A DNA stretch of 5,130 nt from Polyangiaceae bacterium (GCA_025934595.1 JAICXU010000320.1:1-5130); one strand, 5' to 3'. Counted from the first letter of the stretch, positions 1 to 5,130 are shown. Program-made: numbers and translations. The notes: generated from the sequence alone by a model not told the origin.

Positions 1-298
1 GCTCGAAGACGTCGCTCGTGAGCGTGACGGTGTCGTTCTTCGCGCTCGTCTTCGTGAACGTCTTCGCGGGGAAGGAAACGGAGAAGCTGCCGTCGGCAGA
101 GGCGATGCGCTTTGCATCGGGCCATGACGGAGGCGGGGTCGGGGTCGACGGCGAAGTCGAAGGCGAAGTCGAGGTCGAGGTCGAAGGCGAGGTCGAAGGC
201 GAAGGCGAGGTCGAAGGCGAGGTCGACGATGTGGATTCCTTGGAGCGACACGCGAGAAGAACGATGGCGAATGCGAACGTGCAGCACGCCCTCGTCAC
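1..298 (-). CDS. Putative lipoprotein with Ser-Thr/Pro repeat linker, 3' end beyond the left edge (partial)
   Basis: The frame is open without a stop for 99 codons from a GTG at 298 to the window edge. The N-terminus is a lipoprotein signal: Arg3, a hydrophobic stretch (FAFAIVLLAC) and lipobox L14-L15-A16-C17, with Cys17 the predicted lipidated residue. Residue 18 is Arg, not Asp, which by the rule known from enterobacteria does not suggest inner-membrane retention. Residues 22-57 are a linker in which Ser alternates with Thr or Pro, ending in Pro-rich sequence. A folded domain appears to begin near residue 59; its visible part (IASADGSFSVSFPAK, then alternating beta-like Thr/Val residues) recalls PsbP/DcrB/Mog1-like lipoproteins, but only weakly. 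The GTG overlaps the TGA stop of the preceding lipoprotein gene (GTGA), and there is no good Shine-Dalgarno, so translation is probably coupled to that gene. Function is unknown. The coding call rests on signal peptide, linker and domain lying in one frame in the operon orientation. Confidence 0.82.
   Translation of the reverse strand, partial: MTRACCTFAFAIVLLACRSKESTSSTSPSTSPSPSTSPSTSTSTSPSTSPSTPTPPPSWPDAKRIASADGSFSVSFPAKTFTKTSAKNDTVTLTSDVFE
143..229 (-). repeat. Degenerate 6-base tandem repeat encoding a Ser-Thr/Ser-Pro linker
   Basis: About 14 consecutive 6-base units of plus-strand form CGAGGT, CGAAGG or CGAAGT lie here (minus-strand ACCTCG, CCTTCG, ACTTCG). Read in the lipoprotein frame, each unit gives Ser plus Thr or Pro. 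Ser is nearly always TCG, while the partner codon varies between ACC, ACT and CCT. Because the unit is two codons, gain or loss of units changes linker length without shifting frame. The repeat is nearly free of other residues, which fits a flexible spacer between the lipid anchor and the folded domain. Confidence 0.9.
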
Positions 299-1002
299 GG
301 CGTCGGCTCGTAGAAGTGGACGCCTTCGAGGAGCGTCTTTGCTTCGAGGTCGCGCGCGGGCGGTGCGGACGCATGCCAGACGGCCGAGACCGTGAACGCG
401 CGATCGTTTCGGACGAAGAGCCGAAAGTGCGAATGCATTTTCGTGGGACCCGCGCTCGTGTGGAGCACGTACGAGTCCTCGATCTCGGCGCCTTGCACAC
501 CATCGACGGTGATCGGCGAAGGGCCCTCTTCTACCGTAAAATCCTGCAGATTCTCTTTCATCACGCCGAGCTCGTTGTCCATCAGCTCGTTCGCCGTCGA
601 GTCGGGAGGCACCGCCGCTGCGATGAGCAAGAGCCCGAGCGCGTCGTCTGCGCTCACGGCGTCCGACTTCGCGAGCGTCAAAAGAGGTAAGCCGATTTTT
701 TTCGCGACGCGAGCCTTGAGCTCCTCGGTGAGACGCGGATTGGCGGACGTGCGAATTCTCGTCGCGAGCTCGTCGTCGCCCATCACGCGCATGTACGCCG
801 GAACGGCAAGGCTCACGCCGAGATCGTCGAACCGGACGACCGGTGCCGCGGTTGCCGCTGCGTCGGGCGGGGGCGTCGCGCTGGGCGACGTCGCGGAAGG
901 CGCACCGGCAGGTGGAGACGCCGCCGGCGCCGGTTGCGATCCCCCACATGCGAGAAGAAGCGCCGAGGAAACGAATGAAATGACGATCTGCTTCGCGTTC
1001 AT
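295..1002 (-). CDS. Putative lipoprotein of unknown function, 235 residues
   Basis: It begins with a lipoprotein signal: Lys4, hydrophobic residues 6-18 and lipobox L16-L17-A18-C19, followed by Gly-Gly-Ser. Absence of Asp after the Cys does not suggest inner-membrane retention (rule from enterobacteria). Residues 22-54 are a Pro/Ala/Ser/Thr-rich tether. The remaining roughly 180 residues form a globular domain with VRFDDLGVSLAVP at its start, a central helical-looking part, and a C-terminal half rich in alternating hydrophobics (RLFVRNDRAFTVSAVW). The general look resembles PsbP/DcrB-like periplasmic domains, but I see no diagnostic motif. There is one Cys only, so no disulphides. The ATG overlaps the TGA stop of the acyltransferase gene (ATGA), and the stop overlaps the GTG of the next lipoprotein gene. 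It is therefore the middle gene of at least three and may act at the envelope with the acyltransferase; that link is inferred from context only. Confidence 0.88.
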   Translation of the reverse strand: MNAKQIVISFVSSALLLACGGSQPAPAASPPAGAPSATSPSATPPPDAAATAAPVVRFDDLGVSLAVPAYMRVMGDDELATRIRTSANPRLTEELKARVAKKIGLPLLTLAKSDAVSADDALGLLLIAAAVPPDSTANELMDNELGVMKENLQDFTVEEGPSPITVDGVQGAEIEDSYVLHTSAGPTKMHSHFRLFVRNDRAFTVSAVWHASAPPARDLEAKTLLEGVHFYEPTP

Positions 1003-2861
1003 GGCCCTCTCGCTTGTCCGCCGTCGTCATCGAGCGTGCCGGCATCGACCTCCGGATCGATTTCGCCGACGACCCATTTCGCGAGCTCGCGCGCACCGTC
1101 GATGTCGAAATGCACGCCGTCGGGTCGAATCGTCTTTCCGCCGAAATCGAGATCGCATTCTCGGTTCGGGCAAAGCCGAGCTCCGAGCTCGAGCACCTTC
1201 ACGCCTTCGTTCGCAGCCGCCGCTTTTCGAAGCGACGCGTTGATGCAATCGGTCTCTTTTCGATACGGCTCGCTGTCGTACGGGCCGAGCGGGTAGGGCA
1301 ACGTGGCGAGATACACGTCATGATTCGGCGCCTTCAAATCCGCGAGACGTCGCTGCACGGTGCTCTCGAATTTGTCGTCCCACGGAGCCGCGCATGCGAG
1401 GCGCCAGCGTCCTTTGACCGTGATTCCATGCAGGAACGCGCCGCCGAAAAACACGATCGTCGCGTTCGGTCGGATCGTCTTCACGTGATCGGCCCACGCG
1501 TCGCCGTAACACGTGTCGGCGAGCATCGTGCAACCGTCGCGACCTTCGAGATCCACCGCGAGCCCTTTTCGCTGCGTGCTCCGCAGCGCCCAGCCGAGTG
1601 AGTTCGCCGTCGAATCACCGACCATCATCACGCGAAATGTGACGACCTCCGGAATGGGGACGGCGACGACGGGCGGTGGCGCGGGCGGCGGCGGCTCCGG
1701 ACGCGCGAACGTAGCTCGCACGACGAGGAGGAGAGCGAGCGCGACTGCCGAGGGCACGACGAAGATCGGTCTGCCGAAGGGAACGCCATTTTTGCGAATG
1801 GGTCGCTCGATCCAGCGATACGAAAGAGCCGCGATGGCGAACGTGATCGCGATCTGCGCCGCGACGAGCGAAGCTCCGCGGAGGTGCACCCGTTCGGTGG
1901 TGACGAAGACGTCGACGGGCCAGTGCCACAGATACGCGCCGTAGCTCACGGTGCCGACGAGCGTGAGCGGCTTCGCGGCGAGCCCACGCGCGATCCAGCC
2001 ATTTTCAGCATGAACGCTGCATGCGATGAGCGCGACGCACGCGAGCTCGCTGATCCAAAATCCGCCGTGGTAGAGGAGCGGATCTTCGCCGCGCAAATTC
2101 CACCACGCCCACGCGAGCACGCCCACCGCCATGGCGCCCACTGCATCGAGCACGCGCGTCTTGCCGGCGAGCCAATTCGATCCGGGCCCCCACGCGCACG
2201 CCAGGATCGCGCCGGCGAGGATGCCGCTCGCCCGCGTGTCCGTTCCCAAGTACACGCGCGAGAGGTTTTCGGGATCGAACAGGATCGCGGTGGCCGCGAT
2301 CGAGAGCGCGAGCAGCCCGAGTGACATCGCGAGCACGGTCTTCCGCGAGCCGCGCCGAAGCGCGAGCATCACGAGCAGCGGCCACACGACGTAAAACTGC
2401 TCCTCGATCGAGAGCGACCACGTGTGCTCGAGCGGCGACGGATGCGCGAAGAGATCCCAGTAGCTCTTGTGCGAAAGGATCGCGCGCCAATTCGCCACGT
2501 AACCGAGCGTCGCGATCGCATCCGTGCGCAGATTCGAGAGCTCGCTCCGCGTCGCGACGAAGCGACCATAGGCCGCGACCGCGGGCATGAGAGAGAGCAG
2601 CGCCGGGAAAAGACGCCGCGCGCGTCGTACCCAGAACGCCGAAAGCCCCATTTTTCCCGTGTTATCGTGCTCCGCGAGGAGAAGCGACGTGATCAAGAAT
2701 CCCGAGAGCACGAAGAAGAGATCGACGCCGAGGTATCCACCCGGCAGCGCTCCGTGCGCATGGAAAAAGAGGACGCCGATCAGCGCAACTCCGCGCAGAC
2801 CGTCCAAAGCCGGAAAATGTCCGATGCCGCGGCTTTTGGACGCTGAGCTCAAGACGGTCAC
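999..2861 (-). CDS. Membrane O-acyltransferase (acyltransferase 3 family) fused to a C-terminal SGNH domain
   Basis: This 620-residue protein matches the OafA/OatA-type design. The acyltransferase-3 part spans about residues 14-385: ALDGLRGVALIGVLFFHAHG with the family's conserved His34, GGYLGVDLFFVLSGFLIT, the Arg cluster FWVRRARRLFPAL (R79, R80, R82, R83), and HTWSLSIEEQFYVVWP (146-161). About ten membrane segments follow in all, ending near residue 383. A Pro-rich linker (about 387-405) leads to an SGNH-hydrolase-like domain with GDST at 415-418 (Ser417 the expected nucleophile), FFGG near 471-474, and DGVH at 581-584 (Asp581 and His584 the other expected catalytic residues). In this family the membrane part passes an acyl group, usually acetyl, across the membrane, and the SGNH domain places it on a sugar of LPS O-antigen, peptidoglycan or exopolysaccharide. 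The substrate here cannot be told. The start is GTG at 2861, giving a family-typical short N-terminus before the first motif. It heads an overlapping operon with two lipoproteins. Confidence 0.95.
   Translation of the reverse strand: MTVLSSASKSRGIGHFPALDGLRGVALIGVLFFHAHGALPGGYLGVDLFFVLSGFLITSLLLAEHDNTGKMGLSAFWVRRARRLFPALLSLMPAVAAYGRFVATRSELSNLRTDAIATLGYVANWRAILSHKSYWDLFAHPSPLEHTWSLSIEEQFYVVWPLLVMLALRRGSRKTVLAMSLGLLALSIAATAILFDPENLSRVYLGTDTRASGILAGAILACAWGPGSNWLAGKTRVLDAVGAMAVGVLAWAWWNLRGEDPLLYHGGFWISELACVALIACSVHAENGWIARGLAAKPLTLVGTVSYGAYLWHWPVDVFVTTERVHLRGASLVAAQIAITFAIAALSYRWIERPIRKNGVPFGRPIFVVPSAVALALLLVVRATFARPEPPPPAPPPVVAVPIPEVVTFRVMMVGDSTANSLGWALRSTQRKGLAVDLEGRDGCTMLADTCYGDAWADHVKTIRPNATIVFFGGAFLHGITVKGRWRLACAAPWDDKFESTVQRRLADLKAPNHDVYLATLPYPLGPYDSEPYRKETDCINASLRKAAAANEGVKVLELGARLCPNRECDLDFGGKTIRPDGVHFDIDGARELAKWVVGEIDPEVDAGTLDDDGGQARGP
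1005..1011 (-). promoter_or_regulatory. Shine-Dalgarno-like GAGAGGG before the 235-residue lipoprotein
   Basis: The minus strand reads GAGAGGG, then CC, then ATG. The spacing is shorter than usual, and the site lies inside the last codons of the acyltransferase gene. With the ATGA overlap it supports the ATG at 1002 as the start and re-initiation by ribosomes finishing the upstream gene. Confidence 0.5.
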
Positions 2862-2871
2862 GATAGCAAAA

Positions 2872-2876
2872 CCCTC
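2872..2876 (-). promoter_or_regulatory. Possible ribosome binding site (GAGGG) for the acyltransferase gene
   Basis: GAGGG on the minus strand lies 10 bases before the GTG at 2861. The spacing is slightly long but usable, and no better site precedes any other start near the N-terminus, so it supports the GTG. Confidence 0.45.
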
Positions 2877-2908
2877 ACGCGCGAGGACTCGACTTCGCTT
2901 CTATGAAA

Positions 2909-2942
2909 GCGCATCTTGATGGAAGTTCCCGTCAGGATGCGC
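2909..2942 (+). promoter_or_regulatory. Strong stem-loop in the presumed 5' leader of the CDF transporter gene
   Basis: Positions 2909-2922 pair with 2929-2942 over 14 consecutive pairs around the 6-base loop AAGTTC: 12 Watson-Crick pairs plus two that are G-U in the plus-strand RNA (2916/2935 and 2920/2931). In the minus-strand RNA those two would be A-C mismatches, so the fold favours a plus-strand transcript. It ends 59 bases before the ATG at 3002. No run of U follows, so a simple intrinsic terminator is unlikely. It could be a leader structure, an mRNA-stabilising hairpin or, as DNA, a protein-binding inverted repeat; the apex GGAAGTTCC is itself a small palindrome. No known riboswitch class is recognised. 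If translation began at 2903 instead, the hairpin would lie inside the coding region. Confidence 0.6.
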
Positions 2943-2989
2943 GCACGCCCGCGCGGTATTTCAGGACGCGCGCAAGCCTGCGCTATTTT
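2932..2989 (+). repeat. Imperfect tandem direct repeat, two units of about 27-30 bases
   Basis: Unit 1 (2932-2961) and unit 2 (2961-2989) both start TCAGGA, continue with a GCGCGCA core, then GCC, GCGC and TATTT. They differ at three positions in the first 23 bases and by a 2-base GG indel before TATTT. Unit 1 shares its first 11 bases with the right arm of the adjacent hairpin. The repeat lies just upstream of the CDF start at 3002. It could be a paired operator or the residue of a local duplication. Confidence 0.65.
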
Positions 2990-3001
2990 CCGAACGTCGT
3001 C

Positions 3002-3985
3002 ATGGCCCACGCGCATTCCCACTCGCATCCGCACCCGCGCGCACACGGCGATGCGCATTCGCACGGGCCTAGCCACAGTCATTCTCCGGGGCACTCGCAT
3101 GCGCAGCCGCCCACATCGTTCGATCGCGCGTTCGCCGTCGGCATCGCCCTGAATTTGGCGTTCGTCGTCGTCGAGATTTTTTACGGCGTCGTCTCGCACT
3201 CGGTCGCGCTCTTGTCGGACGCCGGGCACAACTTCGGTGACGTGCTCGGGCTCGGTTTTTCGTGGGGCGCCACGGTTCTCGCGACGCTGCGGCCGTCGCA
3301 TCGCCGGACGTTCGGCTATCGTCGCAGCACGATCGTCGCATCGACGGCGAACGCGCTGATCTTGCTGTTCGTCACGGGCGGGCTCGCGTGGGAATCGATT
3401 CGCAGGCTGATGGCGCCGCCCGAGGCGCAGGGGAAAATCATGATCGTCGTCGCGCTCGCCGGCGCGGCCGTGAATGCGATCTCGGCGCTCCTTTTTTTTC
3501 GACGTCGCGACGATCTCAACATTCGCAGCGCGTTCGCCCATCTTGCCGCCGACGCGGTGCTCGCGCTCGGCGTGGCCCTCACGGGCTTTTTGATCATCGT
3601 GACGGGTTGGCTCTGGCTCGACCCGGTGATGAGCTTGATCCTCGCGGTGACGATCTTCGTCGGCACGTGGTCGCTCATGCGACAGTCGATGAACTTGATG
3701 CTCGATGCGGTGCCCGAAGGCATCGATCCGGCGGAAGTAAAAAAATTCTTGGCGACGCTCCCCGGCGTCGTCGACGTGCACGATCTCCACATCTGGGGGC
3801 TCTCGACGACCGAGACCGCGCTCATGGCGCACCTCGTGATGCCGACGAGCTCGTGCAAACCGGAGTTTTTGGCGGACGCCTGCAGCGAGCTCCATAAGCG
3901 CTTCGACATCGATCATTCGACCTTGCAGATCGATCCCGACGACGCGCCAGCGCCGTGCAGCCTTGCGTCCGACGAAACGCTGTAG
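3002..3985 (+). CDS. Cation diffusion facilitator (CDF) family zinc/divalent metal exporter
   Basis: From the ATG at 3002 the protein is 327 residues, close to the CDF norm. It exports divalent metal, probably Zn2+, across the inner membrane by proton antiport. Residues 3-33 hold 12 His, the metal-rich cytoplasmic tail common in CzcD/ZitB-like members. Six membrane segments are visible at roughly 42-63, 72-95, 111-131, 146-166, 177-199 and 203-222. The metal-site motifs are HNFGD in segment 2 (His76, Asp80) and HLAAD in segment 5 (His180, Asp184); paired HxxxD is the pattern of Zn-type CDFs. The cytoplasmic C-terminal domain shows VDVHDLHIWGL (His260, Asp261, His263) and HSTLQID (His305). The frame is open upstream to an ATG at 2903, adding 33 residues with no family features. 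The 3002 start is preferred because the His-rich tail begins right there, although no Shine-Dalgarno is visible before it. It is divergent from the acyltransferase gene and stands as a single gene. Exact metal specificity is not provable here. Confidence 0.95.
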   Translation: MAHAHSHSHPHPRAHGDAHSHGPSHSHSPGHSHAQPPTSFDRAFAVGIALNLAFVVVEIFYGVVSHSVALLSDAGHNFGDVLGLGFSWGATVLATLRPSHRRTFGYRRSTIVASTANALILLFVTGGLAWESIRRLMAPPEAQGKIMIVVALAGAAVNAISALLFFRRRDDLNIRSAFAHLAADAVLALGVALTGFLIIVTGWLWLDPVMSLILAVTIFVGTWSLMRQSMNLMLDAVPEGIDPAEVKKFLATLPGVVDVHDLHIWGLSTTETALMAHLVMPTSSCKPEFLADACSELHKRFDIDHSTLQIDPDDAPAPCSLASDETL

Positions 3986-4079
3986 ACCTGGACCTAGGCT
4001 GCAGACCGAGACCGAGACCGAGACCTCTAGGTCCAATGCCGTTCGCTTTCTTGTCCGAACCTCTAGGTCGAGGTCGCGG
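3985..4079. repeat. Hexanucleotide repeat tract filling the convergent spacer
   Basis: The tract has GACCTG and GACCTA (3985-3996), three exact GACCGA units in a row (4004-4021), GACCTC (4022-4027), and then in inverse orientation TCTAGG, TCGAGG, TCGCGG (4062-4079). An 11-base direct repeat, ACCTCTAGGTC, occurs at 4023-4033 and 4059-4069, exactly 36 bases or six units apart. The tract abuts the CDF stop codon and runs into the last codons and stop of the 289-residue gene. Its GGTCGA-type core matches the linker repeat at 143-229. Confidence 0.75.
3989..4035. terminator. Inverted repeat between convergent genes, possible weak transcription end
   Basis: TGGACCTAG (3989-3997) and CTAGGTCCA (4027-4035) are perfect 9-base inverted arms around a 29-base loop made mostly of GACCGA units. 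It follows the CDF stop and lies beyond the stop of the opposing gene, so it could form in either transcript. The long loop and lack of a U-run make it a poor intrinsic terminator. It may be only a by-product of the hexamer repeats occurring in both orientations. Confidence 0.3.
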
Positions 4080-4932
4080 TCTTCTCTTTCCCGCTCACGC
4101 GATAATGAAGTGTGAGCACACGAAAGCCGAGGAACGTGACGTCGTGCTCGCAGTGCACGAGGTCGTCGTCGTCGACCCAGAGATGAAATGTTTCGTGCAG
4201 CGTTCGGATGTACCAAACCCGCAGTTTTTCCCCTGATTTCTGCACGCGATAAAAGCCGGCGTCGCCGAGCCCTTTGCCGATCGACTCGATGCGGAATCCG
4301 TTCGCCTCGTCGTTCTTTGGCTCGAGGAGCACCGTCGCGTTTCCGTTCGGCATCGGAAAGACGACCTTCACGCAGCGCCCTTTTTGGCGCGGCGGCTTCT
4401 CGGTCATGTAGAAGCCCGTGTAGATGACCCTGCCGGTCTTCGCGAGCTTACGGAACCAACCCGTGTAGCGAATCTCGCCATCGGGTTTTTTGAGGAGGAC
4501 GATCTCGCTCGTCATGCCGCGCGCCGTGTCGAGCCCGTCGAGCGGAAAGTTCAGTTGATCGACCTTGCGGCTGATGGTGGTGACGAGGAGCCAGAGCGCG
4601 ATGCGCGCGGGGAAATACGTCGTAGCCCACGTGTCGAGCTTGTAGGCGGGCGTGTTTTCGTAGAACGCGCGAATTTTTTCGTGCACGCGCGCAGGATCGA
4701 ACGTCGGCGACGCGAGCACGTCGAAGCGCGGAATGAGCCCGCCCGTTCCCGCGCGACGTTCGAGCGAGAGGCCCTCGCGTTTCGCCGTTTCTGCGTACGG
4801 GCTCTCGCCGATGTGCTCGCTGCCGAGGGGGCCAACGAGCCACGGAACGTCGTCGGGAGATCGGCGCGACCCGAAGATCCAGATCAGCGCGTAAATGAAT
4901 TGCGCGCCGATCCAGCCGACGAGGTCTCGCAC
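4063..4932 (-). CDS. Uncharacterised 289-residue protein with N-terminal hydrophobic segment
   Basis: I do not recognise a named family. The start is GTG at 4932; in-frame TGA-TAG stops lie four to five codons upstream and no other start codon intervenes, so the N-terminus cannot be longer. Residues 5-21 (hydrophobic, GAQFIYALIWIFGS) look like a membrane anchor or uncleaved signal, followed by RR. A second hydrophobic stretch lies at 108-120. The rest is mixed alpha/beta, with FYENTPAYKLDTW (90-102), QLNFPLDGLDTARGM (126-140), a VVFPMPNGNATVLLEP strand-loop-strand region (190-205) and acidic WVDDDD (252-257). It contains a single Cys (187 or 261 region residues excepted, none forms a CxxC pair) and no obvious catalytic triad or nucleotide-binding loop. 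The last residues, TATST, are encoded by hexamer-repeat sequence. It is probably co-transcribed with the gene 12 bases upstream. A conserved envelope-associated role is possible but unproven. Confidence 0.85.
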   Translation of the reverse strand: MRDLVGWIGAQFIYALIWIFGSRRSPDDVPWLVGPLGSEHIGESPYAETAKREGLSLERRAGTGGLIPRFDVLASPTFDPARVHEKIRAFYENTPAYKLDTWATTYFPARIALWLLVTTISRKVDQLNFPLDGLDTARGMTSEIVLLKKPDGEIRYTGWFRKLAKTGRVIYTGFYMTEKPPRQKGRCVKVVFPMPNGNATVLLEPKNDEANGFRIESIGKGLGDAGFYRVQKSGEKLRVWYIRTLHETFHLWVDDDDLVHCEHDVTFLGFRVLTLHYRVSGKEKTATST

Positions 4933-4944
4933 CCCGCTACGCTA

Positions 4945-5130
4945 TCAGTTGTTGTCGAGACCGAAGGTGCCGGCGTCGATCGCCCAGTCCGCCATGCTGT
5001 GCGTGTTCACGCCGATGGGCGTGACGCGCTGCTCGCTGCGACCGTTGATGCCGCCGTCGGTTTGTGACGACGTGTTCTTCATGTCGACCGAAATCGCGAG
5101 CGCGGCGTCGCGATCGGCGCAGTAGTCGCC
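4945..5130 (-). CDS. C-terminal 61 codons of an unidentified gene entering from the right edge (partial)
   Basis: The minus strand is open from the window edge to TGA at 4945-4947, immediately followed by TAG. Codon use matches the neighbours, with mostly G or C in third positions. The visible part is hydrophilic and Asp/Asn/Gly-rich: it has CADRDAALAISVDMKN near the edge, one Cys, TPIGVNTHSMADWAIDAG in the last third, and ends FGLDNN. There is no membrane segment or known motif in this piece, so no function is given. The stop lies 12 bases before the GTG of the 289-residue gene, so the two are likely one operon. It could be the tail of a secreted or enzymatic protein; the sequence shown does not decide. 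Confidence 0.72.
   Translation of the reverse strand, partial: GDYCADRDAALAISVDMKNTSSQTDGGINGRSEQRVTPIGVNTHSMADWAIDAGTFGLDNN

Noticed and set aside
143..229. CRISPR-like or direct-repeat array at the left end
   Set aside because: The units are 6 bases with no spacers and are explained as a coding Ser-Thr/Pro linker.
18..690. Plus-strand open frames at the left end with Glu-Val-Gly or Lys-Ser-Arg repeats
   Set aside because: The repetitive residues come from the hexamer tract read on the wrong strand; the minus frame gives a signal peptide, tether and domain in the operon orientation.
392..1243. Plus-strand open frame of 283 codons opposite the lipoprotein and acyltransferase end
   Set aside because: Ser/Arg/Ala-rich and crosses the junction of two better-supported genes on the other strand.
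2836..2864. Possible promoter TTGGAC-17-CACGAT for the CDF gene
   Set aside because: Each box matches only half of the sigma-70 consensus, and in high-G+C DNA such matches are frequent; not strong enough to annotate.
4041..4060. Small inverted repeat GTTCG/CGAAC in the convergent spacer
   Set aside because: Five-base arms with a 10-base loop and no U-run are within chance expectation.
2858..4216. Long minus-strand open frame opposite the CDF gene (452 codons)
   Set aside because: It is Arg/His/Glu-rich with no domain, lies antisense to an unmistakable CDF transporter and crosses the repeat spacer; it is a shadow of high-G+C codon bias.
4384..5067. Plus-strand open frame of 227 codons opposite the 289-residue gene
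   Set aside because: Arg/Glu/Ala-rich, without domain, spanning two well-supported minus-strand genes; a shadow frame.

Overview
The window is high in G+C, with strongly G/C-biased third codon positions. It carries several lipoproteins with a Leu-Leu-Ala-Cys lipobox followed by Ser/Thr/Pro/Ala-rich linkers, and has frequent GTG starts and stop/start overlaps. Together these suggest a large-genome Gram-negative of the Myxococcota (Polyangiales-like). That placement is an impression from protein style, not a database result.

Layout, left to right. (1) Positions 1-2861 are a tightly packed minus-strand operon read right to left: a membrane O-acyltransferase with a C-terminal SGNH domain (GTG start at 2861), then a 235-residue lipoprotein (ATG at 1002), then a second lipoprotein with a GTG start at 298 that runs off the left edge. 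Each junction is a 4-base stop/start overlap (ATGA, then GTGA), so translation is probably coupled. The second lipoprotein has a Ser-Thr/Ser-Pro linker encoded by a degenerate 6-base tandem repeat. (2) Positions 2862-3001 are the divergent spacer, holding a 14-pair RNA hairpin and a partly overlapping imperfect tandem direct repeat. (3) A plus-strand CDF-family zinc/divalent cation exporter with a His-rich N-terminus occupies 3002-3985. (4) The 77-base convergent spacer 3986-4062 is made largely of 6-base repeats with a core like that of the lipoprotein linker. (5) On the minus strand follow an uncharacterised 289-residue protein (4063-4932, GTG start) and, 12 bases upstream of it, the last 61 codons of another gene that enters from the right edge (4945-5130).

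Functionally, the left operon looks like cell-envelope modification: an integral membrane acyltransferase, likely acylating an envelope polysaccharide or glycolipid, made together with two lipoproteins whose roles are unknown. The CDF protein exports divalent metal. The two right-hand genes look co-transcribed but have no assignable function. No tRNA, rRNA, CRISPR array or insertion sequence was seen. No gene-free stretch exceeds 140 bases. No known defence or mobile system is visible; the least expected elements are the leader hairpin, the tandem repeat and the shared hexamer repeats.
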